From the NCBI RefSeq assembly GCF_014524565.1, contig NZ_CP060139.1, forward strand, positions 1 to 64,000: a stretch of DNA of 64,000 nucleotides, read 5' to 3'. The first letter of the stretch is position 1; every line of letters begins with the position of its first letter. Below the pieces are notes generated by a model. The model was not told the origin of the DNA. It was given only the letters and a program-made list of their open reading frames with translations, and did not search any database. Shown piece after piece: positions 27,188-35,477 of this stretch. The position numbers and the translations under genes are program-made. This DNA is from Croceimicrobium hydrocarbonivorans (GTDB lineage Bacteria; Bacteroidota; Bacteroidia; Flavobacteriales; Schleiferiaceae).

Positions 27188-27775
27188 ATGAAAAACAAAG
27201 TCTTCAGTAGTATTATTTTGCTTCTGGTCTCCTTAGCCTTGGCGGCCCAAGCCGAAATACCGAGCCCGAAGAATGCATCCCAGGATCAAAAGCTAGCCCT
27301 AAAGCTTGAGTACTTCGGGGAATTAGTCCTACATCCGGGAATTAGCCTGGGGCTCAATTATCAGCTCGCCCAAAACAGTTGGGCCATCATTCATTGGGAT
27401 GCCGACCTTGGCGCTTATTGGCATCGTTGGAACCATAGCGCAGCCTTCTTTAAATCGAGCATTGGCGCGCGCATGGGAAGAGGCTTACTATTCGCCGACC
27501 TCAATTTAGGTCTGGGCTATATGCATTCCTGGGCGGCTGGGCCCATCTATCAAAGAGCGGAAAATGGCGGAGTAGAAATCGCGACTAATTGGGGCCATTC
27601 CCATTTTATGCCTACCGCCTCCCTCCTCTTTGGTTGGCAGGGAAGCCGAAATCAGCATTTACCCTGGAGCCTTTATCTGGGACCAGAAGTTTATTTACAG
27701 TCTCATTTTAATCATAGCTATTTACCCCATATCGCGCTAAAAATGGGCATCACTTATAAAATCAAGCAAGCATGA
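27188..27775 (+). CDS. Predicted outer-membrane beta-barrel protein
   Basis: A 195-residue protein from the ATG at 27188, with a signal peptide (NKVFSSIILLLVSLALAAQAE) and alternating aromatic/glycine beta-strands ending in HIALKMGITYKIK, as in small outer-membrane barrels. The frame extends upstream to 27107, but only the internal ATG yields a proper signal peptide. Its stop overlaps the start of the alpha/beta hydrolase gene (ATGA), so the two are co-translated. The specific role is unknown. Confidence 0.7.
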   Translation: MKNKVFSSIILLLVSLALAAQAEIPSPKNASQDQKLALKLEYFGELVLHPGISLGLNYQLAQNSWAIIHWDADLGAYWHRWNHSAAFFKSSIGARMGRGLLFADLNLGLGYMHSWAAGPIYQRAENGGVEIATNWGHSHFMPTASLLFGWQGSRNQHLPWSLYLGPEVYLQSHFNHSYLPHIALKMGITYKIKQA

Positions 27776-28806
27776 GAACCGCTATAAAATACTTCGCACT
27801 ATTCGCTTTACTTCTTATTATCTCTTGCAAAAAATCGGGGTATTACGAGGGCGAACATTTCTTTATAAGCAATGCCGGTGCAGAAATGCCGGTCTTTGTA
27901 AAGGGCAATATTGAGTCGGGCACCTTTATTCTTTTTCTGCATGGCGGACCAGGTGGGAATGCCTCCCTACCCTCCTTTATGCCCGTTTCCAAAGAGTTGG
28001 AAAAGGACTTTGCTTTTGCTTACTGGGATCAAAGAGGCTCTGGTTTATCGATGGGAAACCCTGAAGCCAGCACATTTACGGTAGAACAATTTGTAGATGA
28101 CTTAGACCTGGTGGTGGAAACCATTCGCTTGCGATATCACAATCCTCGCATAGTATTTTACGGTATTAGCTGGGGCGGTGCTTTGGGCAGTGCCTATCTC
28201 AGTACCAAAAATTATCAGGAAAAAGTGGATGGTTTTATCTGCATGGATAGTGGCCATAATCTGGTGGAAGGACTACCCAAATCGGTGGAGTTTGTGGAGG
28301 CCTATGCCCAAAAGCAGATTGACCAAAATGTCGATAAAGCTTACTGGACCGAAGCCCGGGATTGGTGTGCCTCTAAACCCAATATGACGGTGAAGGAGAA
28401 TTACTTTAAATACGATGCTTACTTATCCAATACCAATGCCTATCGCAAAGATCCCAATCAAAAAGTACAGGGACCCGAGGTAGGATTGCGGGGCAGCCTT
28501 AATTCTTATTTATCCTTAGCAGTCTTTTTCAATGGTCAGTATTTGGTACCGCGCTTCAATATTTTGGAGCTCAACTTGAGTCCAGATATGGCTAAAATCA
28601 AAATCCCCAGTTTAGTGATATGGGGTCGCCATGACGGGGTAAACACCATCGAAATGGGCTTTGATGCTTTTCATAGTATTGGTGGTCCGGATTTCACCGA
28701 TAAGTATATGGTGATCCTCGAAAACAGCGCCCATGAAGGCTATATCGAAGAACAAGATCTCTTCATTGAGAGCTTTCGCCGCTTTGTAAATTCACTCAAA
28801 AACTAA
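27772..28806 (+). CDS. Alpha/beta-hydrolase lipoprotein, proline-iminopeptidase-like
   Basis: A 344-residue lipoprotein (lipobox LLIISC). It has features of the S33 aminopeptidase branch of alpha/beta hydrolases: oxyanion segment FLHGGPGGNAS, YWDQRGSGLS, nucleophile elbow GISWGG with S133, acid in WGRHDG and catalytic histidine in NSAHEGY. Such enzymes release N-terminal proline or hydrolyse small esters/amides; the substrate is not certain. It is coupled to the upstream barrel gene and followed after 12 nt by an oxidoreductase, so a three-gene operon is likely. Confidence 0.9.
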   Translation: MRTAIKYFALFALLLIISCKKSGYYEGEHFFISNAGAEMPVFVKGNIESGTFILFLHGGPGGNASLPSFMPVSKELEKDFAFAYWDQRGSGLSMGNPEASTFTVEQFVDDLDLVVETIRLRYHNPRIVFYGISWGGALGSAYLSTKNYQEKVDGFICMDSGHNLVEGLPKSVEFVEAYAQKQIDQNVDKAYWTEARDWCASKPNMTVKENYFKYDAYLSNTNAYRKDPNQKVQGPEVGLRGSLNSYLSLAVFFNGQYLVPRFNILELNLSPDMAKIKIPSLVIWGRHDGVNTIEMGFDAFHSIGGPDFTDKYMVILENSAHEGYIEEQDLFIESFRRFVNSLKN

Positions 28807-28818
28807 AAAATCCTAAAA

Positions 28819-29739
28819 ATGAAAGTTGTAAGCTATCACCAATATGGTCCTCCTGAAGTGCTGAAAATTGAGGATCGTCCAAAGCCTATACCCAAAGACA
28901 ATGAAGTACTGGTGCGAGTATATGCCACCACCGTTACTTCTGGAGATACGCGTTTGCGGAGTTCCAATTTCCCGGGAATCGCCTGGCTTATCGTGCGCTT
29001 GGTTTATGGTCTTTTTACTCCGAAGAAGAAAGTTCTTGGTCATGAATTTGCCGGTGTGGTAGAAGCCGTTGGTAAGGAAGTGCGCAAATTTGCTCCTGGA
29101 GATGAAGTGCTGGGCACCCCTACCGGCTTGGAAACCGGTTCCTATGCCGAATACCTTAGTATTCCTGAAAATCGCAGCAAAGGGGTGCTTGGACTGAAGC
29201 CCAAAAGCCTAGACTTTAATGAGGCAGCAGCCTTACCGGTAGGCGGAATGACAGCCTTATATCTCCTGCAAAAAGCTGCCATTCAGAAAGGACAAAAAGT
29301 GCTGATTTATGGGGCTTCCGGCAGTGTGGGAAGCATTGCCCTGCAGATTGCCAAAGCCAAAGGAGCTATCGTAACAGCCGTGTGCAGTTCTACTAATTTT
29401 GAGATGGTACAAAGCTTGGGAGCGGATGAACTTATCGATTACAAAAGTCAGGACTACTCTATGCTCGGTACCCAATATGATATTGTATTAGATGCGGTGG
29501 GTAAAAGCTCCAAAACCAAGGCCAAGAAGATCCTAAAAAAGGAAGGCCAATTTGTTTCAGTGGCCGGCATCACCAAGCCTAAACAAGAACATTTGGATGC
29601 ATTATGCCGATTAGCCAAAGAAGGAAAAATTAAACCTTATCTCTCCAAAGTTTATCCCCTCAACCAAATTGTTGCAGCACATGAATATGTGGATCTAGGC
29701 CATAAAAAAGGGAATATAGCGATTGATATGAAGCCTTAA
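28819..29739 (+). CDS. NAD(P)-dependent quinone-oxidoreductase-like MDR enzyme
   Basis: A 306-residue medium-chain dehydrogenase/reductase without the structural zinc site. Seen are the N-terminal GroES-like part (VLGHEFAGVVEAVGKEVRKFAPGDEVLG), the hinge AAALPVGGMTALYLL, the cofactor loop IYGASGSVGSIALQIAKAKGA, and the C-terminal LNQIVAAHEYVDLGHKKGNIAI. The family reduces quinones or enones with NADPH. It lies 12 nt after the hydrolase gene and is probably in the same operon. Confidence 0.92.
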   Translation: MKVVSYHQYGPPEVLKIEDRPKPIPKDNEVLVRVYATTVTSGDTRLRSSNFPGIAWLIVRLVYGLFTPKKKVLGHEFAGVVEAVGKEVRKFAPGDEVLGTPTGLETGSYAEYLSIPENRSKGVLGLKPKSLDFNEAAALPVGGMTALYLLQKAAIQKGQKVLIYGASGSVGSIALQIAKAKGAIVTAVCSSTNFEMVQSLGADELIDYKSQDYSMLGTQYDIVLDAVGKSSKTKAKKILKKEGQFVSVAGITKPKQEHLDALCRLAKEGKIKPYLSKVYPLNQIVAAHEYVDLGHKKGNIAIDMKP

Positions 29740-29905
29740 AGTCGACCTTAAACAGGAACCCTATCCAAATGAAAATCTATACAAAGTCTTTACATCAGAA
29801 TAAGACAGAACAAAGAATCCTTATCTAAATACCTGTATTTCTTCCCTTTACAAAACTAAAAATCGGGCTTTGGTATTCAAAAATAGCCATCCCTTAAGTT
29901 CAGGC

Positions 29906-29935
29906 TTTGGCCATTAATTCATTTAGCTAGCTTTG
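29906..29935 (+). promoter_or_regulatory. Bacteroidota-type promoter
   Basis: TTTG at 29906-29909, an 18-nt spacer, then TAGCTTTG at 29928-29935, a perfect TAnnTTTG -7 box. It sits about 20 nt before the ATG of the following small exported protein. Confidence 0.7.
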
Positions 29936-29956
29936 ATTGCAACGAAAACTATCAAA

Positions 29957-30502
29957 ATGAAATCAATTAAAATTCTGATCCTCCTTTTGGGGATGAGCAG
30001 TCTTTCTTTTATGCTCAAGGCCGGCAATCACGATGGTATTCCCCATATGGGTGATGGCAAATTCAACAAACAATCACATTGGCAATTTGGTGCGGGCTAC
30101 GGACCCAGCTTTGCGCGCTTTGGGGCTCAAATTAAAAGAACCATGCCCCTGTTTAAAACGGGAACCTGGGCCGCTTGGGGAGCCTTGGGTTATAATTATG
30201 GTGTTTCCTATGGTTTAGGATTGGACTTCTATTTGGTGGATCAATTGTACCTAGGGCTCAACTATGGATCCGTAGGAGGCTATTCAGTAATTAGCTTTAG
30301 TCCGCGTACTTTTTTAGAAAAGGAATACCACAATGCTACCGGTGCTGCTATCACCCTTAATTACGATTGGTTTTTTGCCGGACATTTTGCCGTGGGCCTG
30401 GGAGCTGGAGTGGGCTATGCAGGTGAATTGGAATACGGAAACAAGCCCATCTTCTACCAAGTAAATCTGGGTTTGAAATACGCTTTTGAACTCAAGCGCT
30501 AA
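29957..30502 (+). CDS. Predicted small outer-membrane barrel protein
   Basis: A 181-residue protein from the ATG at 29957 (MKSIKILILLL), with a signal peptide and glycine/aromatic-rich beta-strand text (WQFGAGYGPSFARFG, AVGLGAGVGYAGELEYG) ending in the terminal strand VNLGLKYAFELKR. This is typical of small outer-membrane barrels. The frame extends 8 codons upstream, but the promoter overlaps that stretch. It has its own promoter and a hairpin terminator downstream, so it is monocistronic. Function unknown. Confidence 0.7.
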   Translation: MKSIKILILLLGMSSLSFMLKAGNHDGIPHMGDGKFNKQSHWQFGAGYGPSFARFGAQIKRTMPLFKTGTWAAWGALGYNYGVSYGLGLDFYLVDQLYLGLNYGSVGGYSVISFSPRTFLEKEYHNATGAAITLNYDWFFAGHFAVGLGAGVGYAGELEYGNKPIFYQVNLGLKYAFELKR

Positions 30503-30533
30503 ACTGTATAAATCGAAATCTCAGCTATTACTT

Positions 30534-30567
30534 TAAAGCCCTGGGTTCTACCTGGGGCTTTTTTTGT
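30534..30567 (+). terminator. Hairpin terminator
   Basis: AAGCCCTGGGT pairs, with two G-T wobbles, to ACCTGGGGCTT and is followed by seven T. It lies about 30 nt beyond the barrel-protein stop. Confidence 0.78.
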
Positions 30568-30610
30568 GCTAGGAAACCTTGTGCATTCAATTCATTTTGA
30601 GGAAACTTAA

Positions 30611-30653
30611 TTGCAACATTGTTGCATTTATTGAATTTTAATTTGCACTTTCG
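30611..30653 (+). promoter_or_regulatory. Palindromic operator/promoter before the TrxR-like gene
   Basis: TGCAAC (30612-30617) and GTTGCA (30621-30626) are perfect inverted arms around ATT. The TTG of the right arm (30622-30624) is 21 nt upstream of CACTTTCG (30646-30653), which resembles a -7 box, so the palindrome would cover the -33 site. The pirin promoter has the related string TTGTAACATTG and the same TTTG-A-CTTTCG context, suggesting one regulator for both. Confidence 0.5.
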
Positions 30654-30678
30654 TCACCATAATAGCTCAATTAGAAAT

Positions 30679-31587
30679 ATGGAAGCAAAGCAATCCTTTG
30701 AAGTCATTATAATTGGTGGAAGTTATGCCGGTTTATCTGCGGGCCTGGCCTTGGGTAGAGCCTTGCGAAAGGTCTTGATTATCGATAGAGGCAAGCCTTG
30801 CAATCGCTATACTCCACATTCCCATAATTTCGTCACCCATGATGGTGAAGAACCCGCTGTGATTGCGGAAAAAGCCAAAGCTCAGGTACTAGCCTATCCT
30901 ACGGTTCAATTTAAAGAAGACCTAGCTGTGAAGGCATCCAAGCAAGAGAATCACTTCGAAATTGAATGCGCTACGGGCAATATTTTCCGAGCTAAGAAAT
31001 TACTCTTTGCCACTGGTGTTAAAGATCTGATGCCCGAGATCCCAGGATTTGCCAATTGTTGGGGTAAAAGCATTATTCACTGCCCCTATTGCCATGGCTA
31101 TGAGGTAAAAGAGGCTAAAACCGGCATTTTCGCAGCGGGCGATGCGGCCATGCATTATGCTCAACTTATCTCCAATTGGACTGCAGATCTCAGCATTTAT
31201 AGCAATGGCCCTTCCGGCTTAAAGCCTGATCAATTGGCGCTTTTAAAGAAACATCAAATTCCAGTGATCGAAAAAGAGATCGCGGCCTTTGATGAAGAGC
31301 AAGGTCAGTTAAAGCGAATCCTCTTTAGAGACGGGACCACACAAAGCATAGAAGCCATTTACAGCAAACCCAGCTTTGAGCAACATTGCCCCCTCCCCGC
31401 CTCCTTAGCTTGCCTGCTAAATGAGCAAGGCTTATTGGAAGTCGACTTTATGCAAAGAACTACTCAGCCTCATATCTATGCTTGCGGCGATAGTGCCAGT
31501 CCATTTAGAGCGGTATCCTATGCCGTAGCCAGTGGCAGCATTGCCGGGGCAGTGATTAATAATGATTTGATTGAGGAGGAGTTTTAA
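30679..31587 (+). CDS. Thioredoxin-reductase-like FAD oxidoreductase
   Basis: A 302-residue flavoprotein from the ATG at 30679 (MEAKQSFEVIIIGG). It shows the FAD Rossmann motif IIIGGSYAGLSAGLALGRA, the ATG motif (LLFATGVKD), a redox-active HCPYCHGYE with C135 and C138, and the C-terminal IYACGDSA segment. The CPYC motif in an HCPxCHGxE context is shared with TrxR-like dithiol oxidases (GliT-type) as well as true thioredoxin reductases. No thioredoxin gene is adjacent. A palindromic operator just upstream suggests redox-responsive control. Substrate unresolved. Confidence 0.9.
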   Translation: MEAKQSFEVIIIGGSYAGLSAGLALGRALRKVLIIDRGKPCNRYTPHSHNFVTHDGEEPAVIAEKAKAQVLAYPTVQFKEDLAVKASKQENHFEIECATGNIFRAKKLLFATGVKDLMPEIPGFANCWGKSIIHCPYCHGYEVKEAKTGIFAAGDAAMHYAQLISNWTADLSIYSNGPSGLKPDQLALLKKHQIPVIEKEIAAFDEEQGQLKRILFRDGTTQSIEAIYSKPSFEQHCPLPASLACLLNEQGLLEVDFMQRTTQPHIYACGDSASPFRAVSYAVASGSIAGAVINNDLIEEEF

Positions 31588-31695
31588 GGGATCTCCTGAA
31601 TTATTTATTGGCATATTCTACATTAGTCCTCTGAAACCGGATTAAACTAGATGCAAGATCCACCGATTAGTCTAAATTCCCTGTAAAACCTTAGT

Positions 31696-32646
31696 ATGCC
31701 TATCCCTGAACATATCATCAACCTCGATCTTGCACCAAAGCATCGCTGGGCTTTTTTAGAAAATCATCGCCAGGCCGTTCAGGATTTAATCGCTTGCTAT
31801 TTGGAAGACTTTAGTGGGGAAGAAAGTCTTCTTCAAGGACTGAGCTCACTTAAAGAGAATTGGATTAATACTGAGTATTTTGAAGAAATAGAGTTCATAG
31901 CCTCTCTCACCAGTTTCAGCGCGGATGAAGTGCTGATGGCCAATCTCTATTATGATGTGCTTAAATTTTACTTTGGCTGCACGGCCTTCGCGCTTGAGAG
32001 TCCTATGGGAACTTTACATGCCCGCAATTTGGATTGGCATACTGAAGCGAATTTATTAAGCAAGCACAGCTGCATATTCAACTTTCAAAAAGGAGCAAAA
32101 ACCCTATTTAAATCGGTAGGCTGGCCCGGCTTTATTGGAGTCTTATCCGGCTTAAAGCCTGGCGCTTTTTCAATTAGCCTCAATGCCGTATTAAGCAATG
32201 ATTCCCCCGAGTTTGCTCGCCCCATTTCCTTTTTCTTACGAGATGTACTTAGTCAGGCAGAAAGCTACCTTCAAGCCAAGGAATTACTAGAGCAAACTAC
32301 AATCGCTAGTGACTGTTTACTGCTTATAGCGGGCACTCAAAAAGGAGAAATGCAGGTTATTGAACGAAGTCCGAAACGCTTTGCCAGCCGCGATGCAGAG
32401 GAGAATCATATTGTGGTTACGAATGATTATAAATTGTTGGAGAACACCAAACAAGAAGGGGGTCAATTACAAGCTACTTCGTGTAGCCGATACGATCGTG
32501 CCTTAGAATTGCTGAAAAGCTCAAAACCCAGCGATGCTGAGGACTGTCTGAAAATACTACAAGACCCCGCCGTGCAAATGAATATTACGGTGCAACAGAT
32601 GGTTTTCAATGTAAAGGATGGCAGTATCACTTTAGTAAAGACCTGA
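31696..32646 (+). CDS. Acid-ceramidase/NAAA-like Ntn-hydrolase
   Basis: A 316-residue homologue of N-acylethanolamine acid amidase and acid ceramidase. The likely autocatalytic nucleophile is C95 in FYFGCTAFA, followed by the substrate-pocket segment LHARNLDWH (R110, N111, D113) and later IAGTQKGEMQVIERSP and VTNDY. These enzymes cut before the cysteine to expose it as an N-terminal nucleophile, and then hydrolyse fatty amides. No signal peptide is visible, unlike the lysosomal enzymes. Hydrolysis of bacterial N-acyl lipids or signals is plausible. An 18-nt gap leads to the next gene. Confidence 0.85.
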   Translation: MPIPEHIINLDLAPKHRWAFLENHRQAVQDLIACYLEDFSGEESLLQGLSSLKENWINTEYFEEIEFIASLTSFSADEVLMANLYYDVLKFYFGCTAFALESPMGTLHARNLDWHTEANLLSKHSCIFNFQKGAKTLFKSVGWPGFIGVLSGLKPGAFSISLNAVLSNDSPEFARPISFFLRDVLSQAESYLQAKELLEQTTIASDCLLLIAGTQKGEMQVIERSPKRFASRDAEENHIVVTNDYKLLENTKQEGGQLQATSCSRYDRALELLKSSKPSDAEDCLKILQDPAVQMNITVQQMVFNVKDGSITLVKT

Positions 32647-32663
32647 TTTAGGAGGCCTTCCGA

Positions 32664-33287
32664 ATGAAGTCACTCTATACAGACTTTAGCCTCAAGCCCC
32701 ATTGGTCTGCTCAAAAAATCATGCAAAAGCTATGGGCTGATTTGAAAAAAGAAAATCCTGATGCGCGACTAAAAACTGAGCATTTACAGGCCCTGTTGAT
32801 CTTTTCAGACCCTAAGCTAAAGAAGTACTACCACTTAATATTCCTGAAGAATCAAAGACTGAATCCAAAAGTCCAAGGCTTTTTGGATCTTCGTTTACAG
32901 CAGTGTGCTGATTTGGCTCCGGAGTCCAGACCCAAGCATAGCGACTTTAAAATTTCAAAACTGTTAATCGCCTATGAATTGGAGCTAATTTTAGGTGCCT
33001 TAGCATTGGAAGCATTCTTCTTTCGGCTTTCCTACCGGGATCACAAGAACCGAGAAATACCCATTGATCAAAGACCTATCCGAGCTATCGCCTTTATTCA
33101 TTTTGCTTTTGTTTATGGCTTAGGGATAGGATTAACTTATCTCGATCTTCGATTTATTGCCTTTCCAATCCTGGTTTTTCTGGTACGCTTTCAATTGCGC
33201 TTTCGAAAGCAAAGGCTTGCATATAGTCGGGATATCCTAAGACAAAGTTTAAATTTAGGCTCTTTGCCAGATGACCATGGAAACTGA
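32664..33287 (+). CDS. Membrane protein with degenerate J-like N-terminal domain
   Basis: A 207-residue protein. Residues 1-70 resemble a DnaJ domain in order (DFSLKPHWSAQKIMQKLWADLKKENPDA, then LLIFSDPKLKKYYH), but the HPD tripeptide that stimulates Hsp70 reads NPD, so it cannot be assumed to act as a J protein. Two or three membrane helices follow around 140-180. The gene overlaps the downstream RDD gene by 17 nt, so the two products may work together in the membrane. The J-like call is inference. Confidence 0.6.
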   Translation: MKSLYTDFSLKPHWSAQKIMQKLWADLKKENPDARLKTEHLQALLIFSDPKLKKYYHLIFLKNQRLNPKVQGFLDLRLQQCADLAPESRPKHSDFKISKLLIAYELELILGALALEAFFFRLSYRDHKNREIPIDQRPIRAIAFIHFAFVYGLGIGLTYLDLRFIAFPILVFLVRFQLRFRKQRLAYSRDILRQSLNLGSLPDDHGN

Positions 33288-33813
33288 ACAAAGCAGCCTA
33301 GATAAGAGCAGCATTTCACGAAGGCTTATACTCAAAGCCATGTGGTTTGATCATATGACGATATCTAACTTCTTGATATTACCCGCTGGAATCGCGTTAT
33401 ACATGGAATATCTGGAACTAGTTCCCAAAAGGATACTACCTTCAATTATAGCAGCCCTCTTTTTTCTGATCTATCTCAATAAGGATATTGTGGCAGGAAA
33501 AAGCTGGGCTAAGCGAAAACTGGGCCTTCAGTTAATTGATCGAAAAACAGGTGAGAATGCGACTAGCTTCCAATGCTTTATCCGAAATTTAGTTATTGTT
33601 GGCCTTTTACCATTGGAACTCTTCAGTGTTTGGCGCAGGCCGGCCTTTCGTTTAAGCGATCGCTGGGCTCGAACTCAAATGATCAAAACGGAAAAAGAAA
33701 ATGCCTGGCTTATTTGGAAAGACCTTGCTCAAATAAAAGAAGATCCAACGGTAGGTCTTACTTTGCTTTCTTGCTTGGCATTTTCAGTTGCAATATTTCT
33801 GATGAATCACTAA
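33271..33813 (+). CDS. RDD-family membrane protein
   Basis: A 180-residue protein with the RDD-type layout: an early helix containing FDHMTI, the segment GKSWAKRKLGLQLIDRKTGENATSFQCFIRNL, helices around 105-120 and 155-175, and SDRWARTQMI. RDD proteins are small membrane proteins, some linked to ion transport. It starts inside the preceding gene (17-nt overlap) and the next gene begins 2 nt after its stop codon. Confidence 0.78.
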   Translation: MTMETEQSSLDKSSISRRLILKAMWFDHMTISNFLILPAGIALYMEYLELVPKRILPSIIAALFFLIYLNKDIVAGKSWAKRKLGLQLIDRKTGENATSFQCFIRNLVIVGLLPLELFSVWRRPAFRLSDRWARTQMIKTEKENAWLIWKDLAQIKEDPTVGLTLLSCLAFSVAIFLMNH

Positions 33814-33815
33814 CG

Positions 33816-34451
33816 ATGAACTCCTCCTTCCGAACCCTCTTTTTATGCTATTTCCTTTGTCTTTTCTCTCCTTTGCACAGTCAAAGCATCCAAGAATTAT
33901 TCAAGGCCTTAGGAACCGAATACTTTTGGGGATTTGATTCGATAGCGAAAGACTCTCTACTACAGTGGGGCTATTACAATTTACCAGATGCCGATAGTCT
34001 GGAAAGCGAGAGGCTAGAATACTACGCCACTGCAGACTATATCCATGTAACTCACTTTTACCCAAGCGGTCCAAGTGGCTTTAGTACTATACAATTACGA
34101 AAGTTTAGCACGGATGAAGGTCAATGCCTGCTTGTATATTCCAGACATTCAGGCTCGCGCTGGCTTAATTTCCAAGACAGCTTAGTGGTTTTTGACCATA
34201 CTGAAAAAGGTTTAATTCCCAGTTCAGACTATGGACTGCTTTCAAGAATGGATTATTCAAAGCATCTCAAAGCGAATTGCCCCGATTCGATACAAGACTT
34301 TAGTCAAAACTATAATTTGAATCCTGAGTCGGATAATGCCATTGCCTATGGAATATTCGCTGCCCGAATTGATTTTCAAGAATGGATAGCCCGAGAAGAA
34401 ATTCTCTTCTACTGGAATGGCAAAACCTTTATTGAAATTGAAACCAGATAA
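33816..34451 (+). CDS. Exported protein of unknown function
   Basis: A 211-residue protein from the ATG at 33816 with a clear signal peptide (RTLFLCYFLCLFSPLHSQ). The rest is acidic and aromatic, with no domain I recognise. The frame is open upstream but overlaps the RDD gene in another frame and shows no coding character. It lies 2 nt after the RDD stop codon and is probably in the same transcript. Probably periplasmic. Confidence 0.65.
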   Translation: MNSSFRTLFLCYFLCLFSPLHSQSIQELFKALGTEYFWGFDSIAKDSLLQWGYYNLPDADSLESERLEYYATADYIHVTHFYPSGPSGFSTIQLRKFSTDEGQCLLVYSRHSGSRWLNFQDSLVVFDHTEKGLIPSSDYGLLSRMDYSKHLKANCPDSIQDFSQNYNLNPESDNAIAYGIFAARIDFQEWIAREEILFYWNGKTFIEIETR

Positions 34452-34481
34452 GAAACGTTGACAAGCATGCCTCAATTTAGA

Positions 34482-34904
34482 CTACTCCTCTACCCAGCGA
34501 CTGTCGTGGGTTTTTAGGACCACATAATACCAATGATAGGCAGGGATATCCACAGTGAATATTTCACCTTTTTGATGTTCATCGACTGCCTCAACAAAGG
34601 CTTTAACGAAGATTTTAGCACGAAACCATCCTAAGTCACCACCCCTCGAATCCATATTATAAGCTTCGACTAATTCCTGAAAAGGACGGCCTTCTTGATA
34701 GGATTGAATAATAAGTGCTTGTAAGGAATCAATCTGAGTGGAATCTAACTTGAGTCCATTCAAATAGATATAGCTAGCTCGATATTCTTTTATCGAATCA
34801 CCTTGCACTATTCCTGAATGATTAATGCTTAAATCGGATGGTAGAGCCTTAATTTCCGAGCTAGCAAATAGGCAAAGCAGTGAGAGGTAGAGGTATAATC
34901 TCAT
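34482..34904 (-). CDS. Parvulin-like peptidyl-prolyl isomerase, small exported form
   Basis: A 140-residue protein with a signal peptide (LYLYLSLLCLFASSEIKA) and a single parvulin/rotamase-like domain: FQELVEAYNMDSRGGDLGWF, then FVEAVDEHQKGEIF and WYYVVLKTHDSRWV. Parvulins speed proline isomerisation in periplasmic folding. Here the chaperone part of SurA/PpiD-type proteins is missing, so only the isomerase domain remains. It is convergent with the exported-protein gene and stands alone. Confidence 0.82.
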   Translation of the reverse strand: MRLYLYLSLLCLFASSEIKALPSDLSINHSGIVQGDSIKEYRASYIYLNGLKLDSTQIDSLQALIIQSYQEGRPFQELVEAYNMDSRGGDLGWFRAKIFVKAFVEAVDEHQKGEIFTVDIPAYHWYYVVLKTHDSRWVEE

Positions 34905-34982
34905 ATTTTCGATTAATGGTTGGGGAATTTAACTATTTAACTCCCCTCCAAAACCCCATTTTGTAAAACCTGAATAAATTTC

Positions 34983-35399
34983 ATGCAAGGCACTTCCTAT
35001 AAACAAGAGGAGAAAATGCAGACCTGGCGAAAGGGCTTTTTTGCCAAAAGAAAAGCCGAACGCGAATCCTTTTTAAAATGGTTAAGCCTATTAGCCGTGG
35101 GCTTTACAATTGCAGGCTATTTGTCCTACCTTTTCTTTACGGATGATTTGCAGTTTATTGGCCTCGAAACCAAAATCACAAGGGCAGAAGTTATTCGCGC
35201 TAAAAAAGTGCCTTATATGAAGAATTCTTGGCGCACCAGAGTGACTTATCAATTCGAAGTGGAGGGTCAAAAATTCATAGGTCAGTATCTGAGTTATGGA
35301 CCTCCTAATTTTATCCTGCATAAGATTTCCATTAGGGTAAAATATGCCCGCTCCAATCCGAAAAGAAACAAATTTGTAGAAGAAATCTATATCCGCTAA
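34983..35399 (+). CDS. Small membrane protein, DUF3592-like
   Basis: A 138-residue protein with one membrane helix (WLSLLAVGFTIAGYLSYLFF, about residues 34-53) and a beta-rich soluble domain. Within it, TRAEVIRAKKV, TRVTYQFEVEGQKFIGQYLSYGP and ISIRVKYARSNPKRN follow the pattern of DUF3592. No enzymatic motif is seen. A start at 35016 is also possible. The role is unknown. Confidence 0.62.
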   Translation: MQGTSYKQEEKMQTWRKGFFAKRKAERESFLKWLSLLAVGFTIAGYLSYLFFTDDLQFIGLETKITRAEVIRAKKVPYMKNSWRTRVTYQFEVEGQKFIGQYLSYGPPNFILHKISIRVKYARSNPKRNKFVEEIYIR

Positions 35400-35477
35400 T
35401 TCGGTTACAAAATGCCGCGATTCAGTTTAAAGCCCCTCCCCCCAACTTTGCAATTTTGAAATCCAAAATTTCATAAA

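Noticed and set aside
30619-30678. N-terminal extension of the TrxR-like protein
   Set aside because: It would begin inside the palindromic promoter region and precede the FAD-binding strand with unrelated residues. The ATG at 30679 is preferred.
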